From Gemmatimonadota bacterium (lineage in GTDB: Bacteria; Gemmatimonadota; Gemmatimonadetes; Gemmatimonadales; GWC2-71-9): DNA of 43,088 bases. How positions within the stretch are numbered: position 1 is the stretch's first letter; every line of letters begins with the position of its first letter. The stretch is taken from positions 1 through 43,088 of the forward strand of contig JADFPO010000019.1 of NCBI GenBank assembly GCA_022562295.1, read 5' to 3'. Shown here piece by piece: positions 1 through 9,043 of the stretch. Under the pieces are notes generated by a model that made no database searches, had not been told where the DNA came from, and saw only the letters and a list, made by a program, of their open reading frames with translations. The position numbers were made by a program, and so were the translations under genes.

Positions 1-772
1 CCAACGATCCCTCTCCGGAGTTCATCTTCTCCATGATCGCGCTCAGCGCCGCGGATGCCCCCGCAAGCCCCTCGGCCATTTCCTGCAGGCTCGTGGTGAC
101 CTCATCGAGCCCACTCACCGAACGCTCCAGCGCCGGGTTCGCCAAGAGTGAATCCACGCGATCGGCGATATTCCGCAATGTGCCCATCGCGGCGCTGGCA
201 TCGTCCACCAGCGAACCCGTACCCACGTCGCCGACGACGTTCAGCGCCCCTTGCATGGATTGCAAGGTGGCCCTCACCTCGTCGAGCACCGTGGGCGCCA
301 AGAAGGCCTGCAGCTCGATGAGTACCAACGAGACCTGATCGGCCATCTCCCTCGCGTTTTCGAGCGCGTCGGTCTGGTGCACTCCCGCAATGATCTGTCC
401 TTCTGCGAGGAATTGGTCTGAGTTGCCCGGTATATAGTCGACGAACTTGGACCCGAGAAAGTCGATCGATTTGACCGCAGCTCGGGCATCGATGCGAGGC
501 CTCCACGCGCCGGTCGTCAACTCGAGCGTGACCATCACGCGGCCCACATTCTCCAGATGCACGTCCGACACGCGCCCCACCCGCATTCCGGACACCTCCA
601 CCGGATCGCCGGCGCTCAAGCCCGCCACATTAGCGAACACTACCTGCACGATCATCTGCCGGCCGCCGAGGAGCGCCCCCCCGGATAGCCATGTCAGGCC
701 GACGACGAACACCACGACCGCCATGATGACGAGAAAACCAACCTTAACTTCCTGCTTGTAATGCAGATCCAT
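1..772 (-). CDS. mlaD: MlaD/MCE-family lipid transport substrate-binding protein (3' part runs off the window)
   Basis: Reverse-strand translation from the ATG at 772: MDLHYKQEVKVGFLVIMAVVVFVVGLTWLSGGALLGGRQMIVQVVFANVAGLSAGDPVEVSGMRVGRV, i.e. N-terminal TM helix plus MCE domain. Overlaps the mlaF stop. Open at the window edge, so absent from the ORF track. Confidence 0.9.
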   Translation of the reverse strand, partial: MDLHYKQEVKVGFLVIMAVVVFVVGLTWLSGGALLGGRQMIVQVVFANVAGLSAGDPVEVSGMRVGRVSDVHLENVGRVMVTLELTTGAWRPRIDARAAVKSIDFLGSKFVDYIPGNSDQFLAEGQIIAGVHQTDALENAREMADQVSLVLIELQAFLAPTVLDEVRATLQSMQGALNVVGDVGTGSLVDDASAAMGTLRNIADRVDSLLANPALERSVSGLDEVTTSLQEMAEGLAGASAALSAIMEKMNSGEGSL

Positions 773-1533
773 CAGCGGTCCCCGTTCGGGCCTATCATGC
801 CTTGCCGGTCGCGTTCCAGAAACTCCCGTACCACTGGGTCGTCGCTCGAGGCAAGTTCGTCTGGCGTCCCCATCGCGCGGATCCGCCCATCCTGTAGCAA
901 TGCGACCCGATCCGCCACACGAAACGCACCGCGCACGTCGTGCGTCACCATCACGCTCGTCACGCCAAGCTCCTGTTGGAGCTTGGCGACCAGAGAGTCG
1001 ATGATGTCCGCGTTGACCGGATCCAGTCCCGACGTCGGTTCGTCATACAGCAAATAGGTGGGCTGCCCCGCTATCGCTCTGGCGATTCCCACACGTTTCT
1101 TCATCCCACCCGAGATCTCCGCCGGGTACTTGTTCGCCACATCCGGCGAAAGGTTCACCAGCTCGAGGCACTCGATGACCCGCACGCCGCAATACCCAAC
1201 GTCCTGAGCGCACGAGTCGTCCGTGATGCCCAGTTTCACATTCTCGTAAACGGTTTGCGAGTCGAACAACGCGCCGTACTGAAACACATAGCCCACCCGT
1301 TGTCGGAACCGCGTGAGCTCCTTACGGCTGAGGTGGGGAACACTCTGGCCGTCCACCACGACATCGCCTTGATCGGGGTGAATCAACCCATTGATATGCT
1401 TCAGCAACACGCTCTTCCCGACACCCGACGGGCCGAGCAACGCTACGGTTTCTCCCGCACGTACCTCGAAGTCCACCCCGGCGAGCACAACCAGCTCGTC
1501 GTAGGCCTTGTGCACGTTCGTGAGCGAGATCAC
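772..1533 (-). CDS. mlaF: ABC transporter ATP-binding protein, Mla type
   Basis: Walker A LLGPSGVGKSVLLKHI, signature EISGGMKKRVGIARAIA, Walker B LLYDEPTSGLDP; adjacent to an MCE protein. Confidence 0.93.
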   Translation of the reverse strand: MISLTNVHKAYDELVVLAGVDFEVRAGETVALLGPSGVGKSVLLKHINGLIHPDQGDVVVDGQSVPHLSRKELTRFRQRVGYVFQYGALFDSQTVYENVKLGITDDSCAQDVGYCGVRVIECLELVNLSPDVANKYPAEISGGMKKRVGIARAIAGQPTYLLYDEPTSGLDPVNADIIDSLVAKLQQELGVTSVMVTHDVRGAFRVADRVALLQDGRIRAMGTPDELASSDDPVVREFLERDRQGMIGPNGDR

Positions 1534-1661
1534 GGACGTACCCCGACCCAGCGGTCACGACCGACCATCCGCCTTCGAGCGTCATCGCGCGCTATCGCCA
1601 GGCCGCGTTGGCCGTCCGCCGCTCTGCCCGTTGGCCCGTCTACAGCGTACGTTGTCCCTCC

Positions 1662-2330
1662 ATGACCACACCGAAGCCTCCTTGCCACGCCCTCGCCTTC
1701 AAGCGACGTCTTCTGGCGTGGTTTCGGCGCGAGGGCCGCGACCTGCCTTGGCGCCGAACCAGAGATCCGTATCACGTGCTCGTCTCGGAATTCATGCTGC
1801 AACAAACGCAGGTCGCTCGTGTGACGCAGTACTACGGCAGGTTTCTCAACCGCTATCCCACCATCAAGGCATTGGCCAAGGCTCGCCCCAAAGCGGTTCG
1901 CGAGGCGTGGGACGGTCTTGGATACTACCGCCGGGCCGCCAATCTGCACTCGTTGGCCAAAACCGTGGAGCGGGACTACGGCGGCAAGATCCCCACGAGG
2001 CCTGCAGAGCTGCGCCGCTTGCCGGGCGTCGGCGCGTATACCGCCGGCGCCGTCCTCGCATTCGCCTACGAGCAACCCGCCGCCGTCGTCGATACCAATG
2101 TGGAACGTGTAATCCGGCGAGCTTTTCACACCAGGTGTGCGACCGACGCCGCAGCGAGCCGCAAGATCACGGAGACGGCATCCGCCCTGCAACCCAAGTG
2201 TGGACGAACCGCGTGGGAATTCAACCAGGCGTTGATGGATCTTGGAGCCATGATCTGCCTGGCTCGCTCGCCCCGTTGCCTGCAATGCCCCGTCCGTCCC
2301 GTGTGCAAGACGGGTCGCCGGACCAAGTAG
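1662..2330 (+). CDS. mutY: A/G-specific adenine glycosylase (MutY-like, short form)
   Basis: SEFMLQQTQVARV, LPGVGAYTAGAV helix-hairpin-helix, VVDTNVERV catalytic Asp region, C-terminal CX6CX2CX5C Fe-S motif. No C-terminal NUDIX-like domain. Confidence 0.88.
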   Translation: MTTPKPPCHALAFKRRLLAWFRREGRDLPWRRTRDPYHVLVSEFMLQQTQVARVTQYYGRFLNRYPTIKALAKARPKAVREAWDGLGYYRRAANLHSLAKTVERDYGGKIPTRPAELRRLPGVGAYTAGAVLAFAYEQPAAVVDTNVERVIRRAFHTRCATDAAASRKITETASALQPKCGRTAWEFNQALMDLGAMICLARSPRCLQCPVRPVCKTGRRTK

Positions 2331-2362
2331 GCGCGCCGCCGACCGGTTCATCTTTAATCTCC

Positions 2363-3157
2363 TCATGGCTCCAGCATCACGCTGGCAAGGATCGTGTTCA
2401 GTAAAAGCACCAACACCGACGCGCTTACCACCGCCCCGGTGGTGGCACGTCCTACACCTTCCGCTCCATGCGTCGCATTAAACCCCATGTAGCAAGGGAC
2501 GATACCTATCGCGAGGCCGAAGAAAAAGGACTTTGTGAGGGAATACCACACATAGAACGGCTTGAAAAAGTATCGCGCACCGTACACAAAATCCGCGGTG
2601 GACATGTCCATCGACCCCTGGGCGGCAATCCAGCCGGCAAAGATCGAGACGCCCACGGCGAAGACGTTCAACACCGGAACCATCAACGCGACCGCCACGA
2701 TACGCGGCAACAGCACGTGCGTCACGGTCGAGCGGCCCAAACTCTCGAGGGCATCGATCTGCTCGGTCACTCGCATCGTGCCCAGCTCTGCCGCGTTACG
2801 GGCCCCGATACGACCGGCCAGGATGAGCGCCGTCATCACCGGCCCGAGTTCGGAAATGAGAGTGGTGACCACTACGCCAGCAGCAAAATACAACGGTATG
2901 CCCGGTGTGATCTGATAACCGGCTTGAAGCGACGTGACAGCGCCCGCGAACGACGCAGTAATGAACACGATGAACAAAGATCCGTAGCCGATGGTGACCG
3001 CTTGCTCGATGGCCGGACGCAGCCAAATCCGCCATTCCACCAATCCACGTATGAGTTCGAAAACGAACAGGGACAGGCGCCCGACATGGTGTGCGCCGTT
3101 GAGCACCGCACCGCCGACCAGCCGCCTCGGGTCCATCGCGACTTGGATCTTGGCCAC
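2363..3157 (-). CDS. mlaE: MlaE-family ABC transporter permease
   Basis: Typical MlaE sequence (ELGPVMTALILAGRIGARNAAELGTMRVTEQIDALESLG), multiple TM segments. Confidence 0.92.
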   Translation of the reverse strand: MAKIQVAMDPRRLVGGAVLNGAHHVGRLSLFVFELIRGLVEWRIWLRPAIEQAVTIGYGSLFIVFITASFAGAVTSLQAGYQITPGIPLYFAAGVVVTTLISELGPVMTALILAGRIGARNAAELGTMRVTEQIDALESLGRSTVTHVLLPRIVAVALMVPVLNVFAVGVSIFAGWIAAQGSMDMSTADFVYGARYFFKPFYVWYSLTKSFFFGLAIGIVPCYMGFNATHGAEGVGRATTGAVVSASVLVLLLNTILASVMLEP

Positions 3158-3200
3158 CCTCAGTTTCCCTTTGTGGCTCCGCGCGCCCGATCGCGCATCA

Positions 3201-3662
3201 TCACATCACCACTACGAAGAAGAGCGACAAGACCACCAACACGGCGACCACGTGCACTACCATGGAAAGCCGCCGCCGCATACCCCCAAACGCCGGCGGC
3301 AGCTCGCCGTCGGCCGCGGCGTCCGCCATGCGGGCCATGTGGGTCGAGGTAGGAAGCGCCACGAAGAGAACCAGCACCCCGGCAACGAGCCCTGCGACCT
3401 GCATGACCCAAATGGAGGGCTGGGCCATCACCTGGCTCCCCGCTCGCTGAGCGAGTGACATCGTCAACACCAAACCGGTAACAACCGTGAGGAGAGCACC
3501 CGGACCCACCACTAACGAATACAAGCGGCCAGCCCACCTGAAGGCAGCGTTTCGTTCGGCTCCCGTGGCGGACCTAGCACTCACGCTCAGCACCATCGCT
3601 GCCACCATACCGCCAATCCACAGGGCCATCCCCAAGAAATGTACGAAACGAATCAATAGCAT
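3201..3662 (-). CDS. Integral membrane protein, CopD/DUF4149-like
   Basis: Four hydrophobic segments; N-terminus RFVHFLGMALWIGGMVAAMV. Confidence 0.6.
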   Translation of the reverse strand: MLLIRFVHFLGMALWIGGMVAAMVLSVSARSATGAERNAAFRWAGRLYSLVVGPGALLTVVTGLVLTMSLAQRAGSQVMAQPSIWVMQVAGLVAGVLVLFVALPTSTHMARMADAAADGELPPAFGGMRRRLSMVVHVVAVLVVLSLFFVVVM

Positions 3663-3665
3663 GAG

Positions 3666-4100
3666 CTAGGCACCCTCGGAAACCGGTTCACACTCGATTG
3701 GCACACGGCCGGCGAATCCTCCATCGACCTCGTGCCAATGCTCTACCGCCGCTTCACCATATTTCCAGCAAAGCATGATGTCGCGCCCTTCTCGTGTGGA
3801 GTAGAAATCGACCAACCCCACCTCGAACCCTTTGAAGACACAGCCAATCTGCGCGAGTTCCTTCAAATACCCGGTGATACGGTGAGCCGCTCCGTCGACC
3901 TCTTCGCGCAGCGAAATTTGCGCAGCCGACTCGCCGTTCTCTCCCGTCTCCCCAGCCGACAACAACTCGTACTGCCGCATGCGGTCGGCCCAGATCTCAT
4001 GGTCGGCAAGGATGTCCGCAACCACGCGCTTCACCAACGGCAACGTGTTGTTCGCCTCCTCGACCGTGAAGAACTTCACCGCTGGTTCCTCTTTAGTCAC
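3666..4100 (-). CDS. DUF2203 family protein
   Basis: FTVEEANNTLPLVKRVVADI ... LKELAQIGCVFKGFEVGLVDFYSTREGRDIMLCWKYGE...VEHWHEVDGGFAGR. Confidence 0.85.
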   Translation of the reverse strand: MTKEEPAVKFFTVEEANNTLPLVKRVVADILADHEIWADRMRQYELLSAGETGENGESAAQISLREEVDGAAHRITGYLKELAQIGCVFKGFEVGLVDFYSTREGRDIMLCWKYGEAAVEHWHEVDGGFAGRVPIECEPVSEGA

Positions 4101-4273
4101 TGGCGCATACCCTCCGCAAAGGCGCCCGGTCCGATCCAGCGTTTAGGTTGCCGCATCATACGCTTCGGCTGGGCCGCATGCAGTAAACTACCATCCACCG
4201 AATCACAGCGCTCGGGCGCGCAGCCGCGCTGGTCACAACGGTAACGCGGTCACGGGCCTGCGGGTTTCACCGC

Positions 4274-5089
4274 TCATCGGGGCCTCCATTCACACAGCGC
4301 GCGGTATGCCGCGCGGTAGCCGCTCTCGACGTAACCCACCACACCTTCCACCGCAAACGTGGTGCGACCCCCCAAAACAGGCTGAGCCAACACCAGCGTG
4401 TCTCGCCGCTCGCGCGTCCAGCGAGTGATGACCTCCTCGGCCTGTGCGGCCATCATGATACGCATGGCTCGCCGGTGGGCGCCGATCAATCCGGGACTGG
4501 TGCCGTTTGCGCCGGACAGTGTCGGGCCGACGTTGACTCCAAAGACGAGATCCGGATCGAATTGGGCAGCGACATCGAGCGGAAAGACGGCGCGCACCCC
4601 CCCATCCAGGTACTGCCTGTCACCTATCCGCACGGGCGGGAAATACAAGGGAAGCGCACACGACGCGCACAGCGCGTCCACGAGCGGAACCCGTGACCGT
4701 CCTCCCGCGCCGAACAGTACGAGATCGCCGCTTTGCGCGTCAACCGCCGTCACGGTCAGCGGCGTCTGGAGATCGTCGAAGCCGCGGGCCGGCACCAGCA
4801 TCTCGACGGCTTCCCGCCACACGCCACTTTGAAACAGGTGGCTCGCAAACGGGCCCAACAAGGCGCGGGGAGACAGCGCGGCGAAATCTCGCCGGGTAAG
4901 CGTAGTAATACGCCTTAGGACCTCTTCGTACGGCAGGCCACTGGCAAAACTCGCCGCCACCACCGCTCCGATTGATGTCCCAACAAAGTGTGCCGGCTGC
5001 AGCTCCCAGTCTGCCAGCGCCCTGATCGCCCCCACATGAGCCGCCCCCTTGGCCGAGCCGCCGCTCAGAACGCAGACCACTCGGGTCAC
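4274..5089 (-). CDS. Patatin-like phospholipase family protein
   Basis: LSGGSAKGAAHVGAI, GTSIGAVVAA (GXSXG), DGGVR catalytic Asp motif. Confidence 0.9.
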   Translation of the reverse strand: MTRVVCVLSGGSAKGAAHVGAIRALADWELQPAHFVGTSIGAVVAASFASGLPYEEVLRRITTLTRRDFAALSPRALLGPFASHLFQSGVWREAVEMLVPARGFDDLQTPLTVTAVDAQSGDLVLFGAGGRSRVPLVDALCASCALPLYFPPVRIGDRQYLDGGVRAVFPLDVAAQFDPDLVFGVNVGPTLSGANGTSPGLIGAHRRAMRIMMAAQAEEVITRWTRERRDTLVLAQPVLGGRTTFAVEGVVGYVESGYRAAYRALCEWRPR

Positions 5090-5577
5090 CCACTACCTCC
5101 GGCGCGTTGCGCCAGCCGCCGATCGCGGCGGGCCTCCGCGCGCACGTACCGCTTCTTCTCGGTCTCGGTCTCGGGAATCAGTCCCGGGACGGGGACCGGG
5201 CGGCCCCGCTTGTCGATCGCGACATATGTAACGTGACAGCTGTTGGTGTGGCGCCGTTGGCCGGTGATCAGGTTCTCCGCCTCGACGTACACCCCGACCT
5301 CCATCGACGTGCGCCCGACGAAATTTACGCTTGCTCTCGCCGTGACGAGTTCACCCAGATGGATGGGTTCGTGGAACACTACACCACCCATCGCCACGGT
5401 TACCGTCGGCTGGCGAGCGTGCCGAGTCGCGGCCACCGCCCCCACCAGATCGACCAGCGACAGGATCACGCCACCGAACACGTTGCCATGGTTGTTGGCC
5501 ATGTGCGGCATCATGAGTTCGCTCATCACTGCCTGCGACCCGGATACGGGACGCGGAGAAAGATCACGTTCAGCCAT
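5086..5577 (-). CDS. Acyl-CoA thioesterase (hotdog fold, YciA/BACH type)
   Basis: MMPHMANNHGNVFGGVILSLVDLVGAVAA motif; 4-nt overlap with the patatin gene. Confidence 0.88.
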   Translation of the reverse strand: MAERDLSPRPVSGSQAVMSELMMPHMANNHGNVFGGVILSLVDLVGAVAATRHARQPTVTVAMGGVVFHEPIHLGELVTARASVNFVGRTSMEVGVYVEAENLITGQRRHTNSCHVTYVAIDKRGRPVPVPGLIPETETEKKRYVRAEARRDRRLAQRAGGSG

Positions 5578-5607
5578 GATTGGTCGCGGTAAGTGGTGGG
5601 GACGCCG

Positions 5608-7419
5608 TCAGTAGTCGACCGGCCGCAGATAGTACTCGCCGATCGCGGTCTGGCTGACCATCGCAACGGTGGGCAGACGACGCTTCCAATGTGTGGACTC
5701 CAATCTCTTCTGCACAACGGCAATCTCGTCGCTGTCAAATCCCCCTGCCGCGACCGCCTCTGCCGTGTCACCCCGCAGCAAGTGCCACAAAATAAGGTCC
5801 GCACGCGCATAGGAGATGCCCAGATCCTGTTCGTCTGTTTGCCCGACAATGAGATCCGCTGTGGCGGGTTTCGAGACGATTTCCTCAGGCACACCCACGT
5901 GGCGGGCCAGAGCCCACACCTGGGTCTTGAAGAGGTCGCCCAGCGGATTTACGGGAGGGGAATCGTCGGCGTGCCATGTGAAGTATCCCAACAAACGCTC
6001 GGTCTTGTTTCCGGTTCCTATCGGCAGCGCCGTGTGGGCCGCGGAAAGGTCGAACAGCGTTATCATCCGAACTCGGGCCATGACGTTACCCAACCGGGTC
6101 TCGTCTGGGGGCGAAGTGGTCGCCCCGGCATAGCCATCGACCGCTGCCGTGATGTCAATTGTTTCGAATGGGATGCCCAGCAGCTCCGCGACCAAAGCGG
6201 CATGTTCGAGGCTCTCCTTGCTAGACGATGCGTACGGCATCGCAACGCCAATCACGTTCTCTTTGCCGAGGGCTCGGGCGGCGAGGAACGCCGTGAGAGA
6301 CGAATCTACGCCGCCGGAGAGACCCACGATGCCCGTCTGGAAGTTCCGACGAATCGTGAACTCCTCGCGCAGAAATGCCACGAGCCAGCGCTCCAGCAGT
6401 TCGGGGTCGATCGCGAGTGGATCGGACTCGGCACCTTGCTCGGTTACACTGAGGTTTGCCAACGCGGTATCGCCGGCAGGGACGGTCGCACTCCCGTCAT
6501 CAAAATCGTGTTCTTCCTGCCCGTTTGGGTGCAACGAGTTCAGCAGGTTGGGCATCTCCGCGCGAAGGGCCGACAACAACGGCTGCTCCGCCCTGACTCG
6601 GGTCACCTCGCTATCGCTGAGTTCCGCAACCACGAGCGACTCCTCGAACAACGGACCTCTGGTCACGACTTCGCCATCGGGCCCTACGATCACCGATGCA
6701 CCCGGGAAACCCTTGCCACCCTCGAAGCCAACCAGCTGCGCCATGAGGACGTACACGCCGTGCTCCGCCGCGATGGTCCGCGCGAGACGCTCCCACCGCT
6801 CGAGGCTGGCCGGGATGGACGGCTCTCCGTCCTCTTGCACCACGACGCGAGCCGCGGTCGCACCCCGCGCGGGTGATGCGCTCGGGACGAAGAGGAAACG
6901 GGCTCCGTCAAGCGCCGCGAGAGTGGGCATGAGCGAATGCCATGCGTCCTCACAGATCACGATTCCCGCGCGGCCCCACCTCGTATCGAACGCCTTCACT
7001 CCGCTCCCGGGCTGGATGAAACGGCGCTCATCGAATACTCCGTAGGTCGGGAGGAACACCTTACGGTGAATGTGGCGAATCTGCGCGTCGTCGCCTCCCA
7101 GCGACGCGTACATGGCCGAATTGTGATAGTGGTTCTTGTATTTCTCGTAGAACCCCACCACCACGTCAAGCGGTGGGGCCTGCGATTCGCGGTGTTGGAG
7201 CTGCAGATCCTCGAACAGTGTTCCGGCCGGCACGGCTACGTCGCGCACACCACCCTCGAGGAAATACCCCGACGTTGCCGCTTCCGGAAACACAAGGATG
7301 TCAGGTGGCGCGGCGCGGTTCGCTGCCTGAGTGAAGACGGCTCCCATCCGTTTCACGTTGGCAGCGTACTGAGCCTTGGCCGGGCGGAACTGGACGATAG
7401 CCACCTGGGGATTCGGCAT
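5608..7419 (-). CDS. nadE: Glutamine-dependent NAD+ synthase (carbon-nitrogen hydrolase + NAD synthetase)
   Basis: N-terminal nitrilase domain (VICEDAW) and C-terminal GIVGLSGGVDSSLTAFLA, GTGNKTERLLGYFTWHAD. Confidence 0.95.
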   Translation of the reverse strand: MPNPQVAIVQFRPAKAQYAANVKRMGAVFTQAANRAAPPDILVFPEAATSGYFLEGGVRDVAVPAGTLFEDLQLQHRESQAPPLDVVVGFYEKYKNHYHNSAMYASLGGDDAQIRHIHRKVFLPTYGVFDERRFIQPGSGVKAFDTRWGRAGIVICEDAWHSLMPTLAALDGARFLFVPSASPARGATAARVVVQEDGEPSIPASLERWERLARTIAAEHGVYVLMAQLVGFEGGKGFPGASVIVGPDGEVVTRGPLFEESLVVAELSDSEVTRVRAEQPLLSALRAEMPNLLNSLHPNGQEEHDFDDGSATVPAGDTALANLSVTEQGAESDPLAIDPELLERWLVAFLREEFTIRRNFQTGIVGLSGGVDSSLTAFLAARALGKENVIGVAMPYASSSKESLEHAALVAELLGIPFETIDITAAVDGYAGATTSPPDETRLGNVMARVRMITLFDLSAAHTALPIGTGNKTERLLGYFTWHADDSPPVNPLGDLFKTQVWALARHVGVPEEIVSKPATADLIVGQTDEQDLGISYARADLILWHLLRGDTAEAVAAGGFDSDEIAVVQKRLESTHWKRRLPTVAMVSQTAIGEYYLRPVDY

Positions 7420-7507
7420 GCCGGAAAATAGCCGGGCGGAAGCGGTTTGGGGCCCTCAGCGGGCAGGGGGCCGACTACGGCCTTCCCGCCGTCCTAACGG
7501 CCTGCGC

Positions 7508-8401
7508 CTAACGGGCCGCCGGCACCGCGTCCGGCAGGAACAGCGATCGGCCGTGCTCTTCCCGCCCGAACCGGTAGATGACGGACTGAATGTCCGGGGA
7601 GCGCAGGAACGCACTCAAAGCTCTGCCGCCTTCGGCGTTTACCCACGGGAATCGCTCGGGATTGGCGACAACCACATGGTAGGGGTTCAGGAGGGCTGGA
7701 TCGTCCTCGACGAAAATGCGCAGATCCAGGGGCGCTTTATGAGCCAGCAGCGTTCCAATGTCGCTAATCGTGTAAGCCCGCAGTTCGTTCGCGATCTGGA
7801 GGGTAGCGCTCATTCCCTGCCCGGACTCTCTGTACCATTCTCGGTCGGTCTGCAGACCCGCGCTCCGCCACAACGCCGCTTCTTTGACATGGGTCCCAGA
7901 CTGGTCGCCGCGTGACACGAACAAGGCCCCCGCCCTGCCGATGACCTCCAGCGCGGCCGCCGCGGTCACCGCCTCGCGAGCGCCGGCTGGATCGGCTGTC
8001 GGGCCCACGAGCACGAAGTGATTGTGCATCAACGGCTCGCGCTCGATCCCGTAACCGTCCTCGACGAACCGGCGCTCGCCCTCCGGATCGTGTAGGATCA
8101 AGACATCCGCATCACCGCCGCGTCCGAGGGCCATCGCCTGACCGCTTCCGACCGCAATCACGCGAACCGTGACACCAGTCGTTCGCTCGAAACGCGGTAG
8201 CAGGTGAGCCAGCAAACCTGCATCTCTCACCGATGTCGTGGTGGCGAGGATCACGTCCGAGCGTTGTTGGGCTGCTGCCGGCACGGCTAGCACGGCAACC
8301 AGCATCATGAGGGCAGGGCTGGGTCTTCCAAGCGCGAGCATGTCGTTCATCCTAGCGTCCGTGACCAACGTCCGAAACGGGCTCGACGACGTCCTGCACA
8401 C
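7508..8401 (-). CDS. tupA: Tungstate/molybdate-type ABC transporter substrate-binding protein (TupA-like)
   Basis: DVILATTTSVRDAGLLAHLLPRFERTTGVTVRVIAVGSGQAMALGRGGDADVLILHDP...NHFVLVGP, characteristic of TupA; signal peptide. Confidence 0.88.
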   Translation of the reverse strand: MCRTSSSPFRTLVTDARMNDMLALGRPSPALMMLVAVLAVPAAAQQRSDVILATTTSVRDAGLLAHLLPRFERTTGVTVRVIAVGSGQAMALGRGGDADVLILHDPEGERRFVEDGYGIEREPLMHNHFVLVGPTADPAGAREAVTAAAALEVIGRAGALFVSRGDQSGTHVKEAALWRSAGLQTDREWYRESGQGMSATLQIANELRAYTISDIGTLLAHKAPLDLRIFVEDDPALLNPYHVVVANPERFPWVNAEGGRALSAFLRSPDIQSVIYRFGREEHGRSLFLPDAVPAAR

Positions 8402-8425
8402 CCAGCATCCAACCGACTCGATTGG

Positions 8426-9043
8426 CTAGAACCTTCCCTGCCCCCGGTCCGGGGGTCTAGGCACCGGACGGAACGGTGCGTCATCGACCTCCAACACCGT
8501 ATCCTGCGGATTCAGTGGCACCGGAATCGGCGCGCCCTCGGGACCCGGTCGTCCGCCTCCAATGAAAGACCCCAGAGCAACCGACGCCGCGACCATCAGC
8601 GTGAACAGGATTGCTGTCATTACGTTGCGTTTGAAGCTCGGTGTGATGCGGGATCGGAGCTCAATGTTCTCGCGGTTGAGCGATGCCTTCTCCGCGGCCT
8701 TCTCCACAGCCGCCTCGAGGTGGGATAGCTCGATCGGCTTGGTGAGAAAGTTCTCCGCACCGTGGCGCATCGCCTCCACGGCGTTCTCGATTTCGCTGTC
8801 GCCGGTGAGCATGATCACCATCGGCCGCTTCGGACGAAGTTCTTCCAACACGTTGAGGCCGCTGATGTCCGGCATGTGGAGATCCAACACCGTCACGTCC
8901 GGCGACACCCTGTGGAAGGTTTTGATTCCTTCACGGCCGGTGAGGGCCGAGAACGTTTGATACCCCCGACTCTCGAAGTACTTGTTCAGTACCCGAATGA
9001 TGCCTTCGTCATCATCAATGAAGAGGATTCGACGTGCCGTCAT
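8426..9043 (-). CDS. Receiver-domain response regulator with C-terminal transmembrane segment
   Basis: RILFIDDDEG, VTVLDLHMPDISG, MLTGDSE, FLTKPI, then a hydrophobic VMTAILFTLMVAASVALGSFIGGG and a Pro-rich tail. Confidence 0.88.
   Translation of the reverse strand: MTARRILFIDDDEGIIRVLNKYFESRGYQTFSALTGREGIKTFHRVSPDVTVLDLHMPDISGLNVLEELRPKRPMVIMLTGDSEIENAVEAMRHGAENFLTKPIELSHLEAAVEKAAEKASLNRENIELRSRITPSFKRNVMTAILFTLMVAASVALGSFIGGGRPGPEGAPIPVPLNPQDTVLEVDDAPFRPVPRPPDRGQGRF

Noticed and set aside
2468-3352. 294-aa plus-strand ORF
   Set aside because: Antisense to mlaE and the CopD-like gene; His/Arg-rich shadow ORF.
5593-6876. 427-aa plus-strand ORF
   Set aside because: Fully antisense to nadE, which has strong family motifs; a by-product of high GC.
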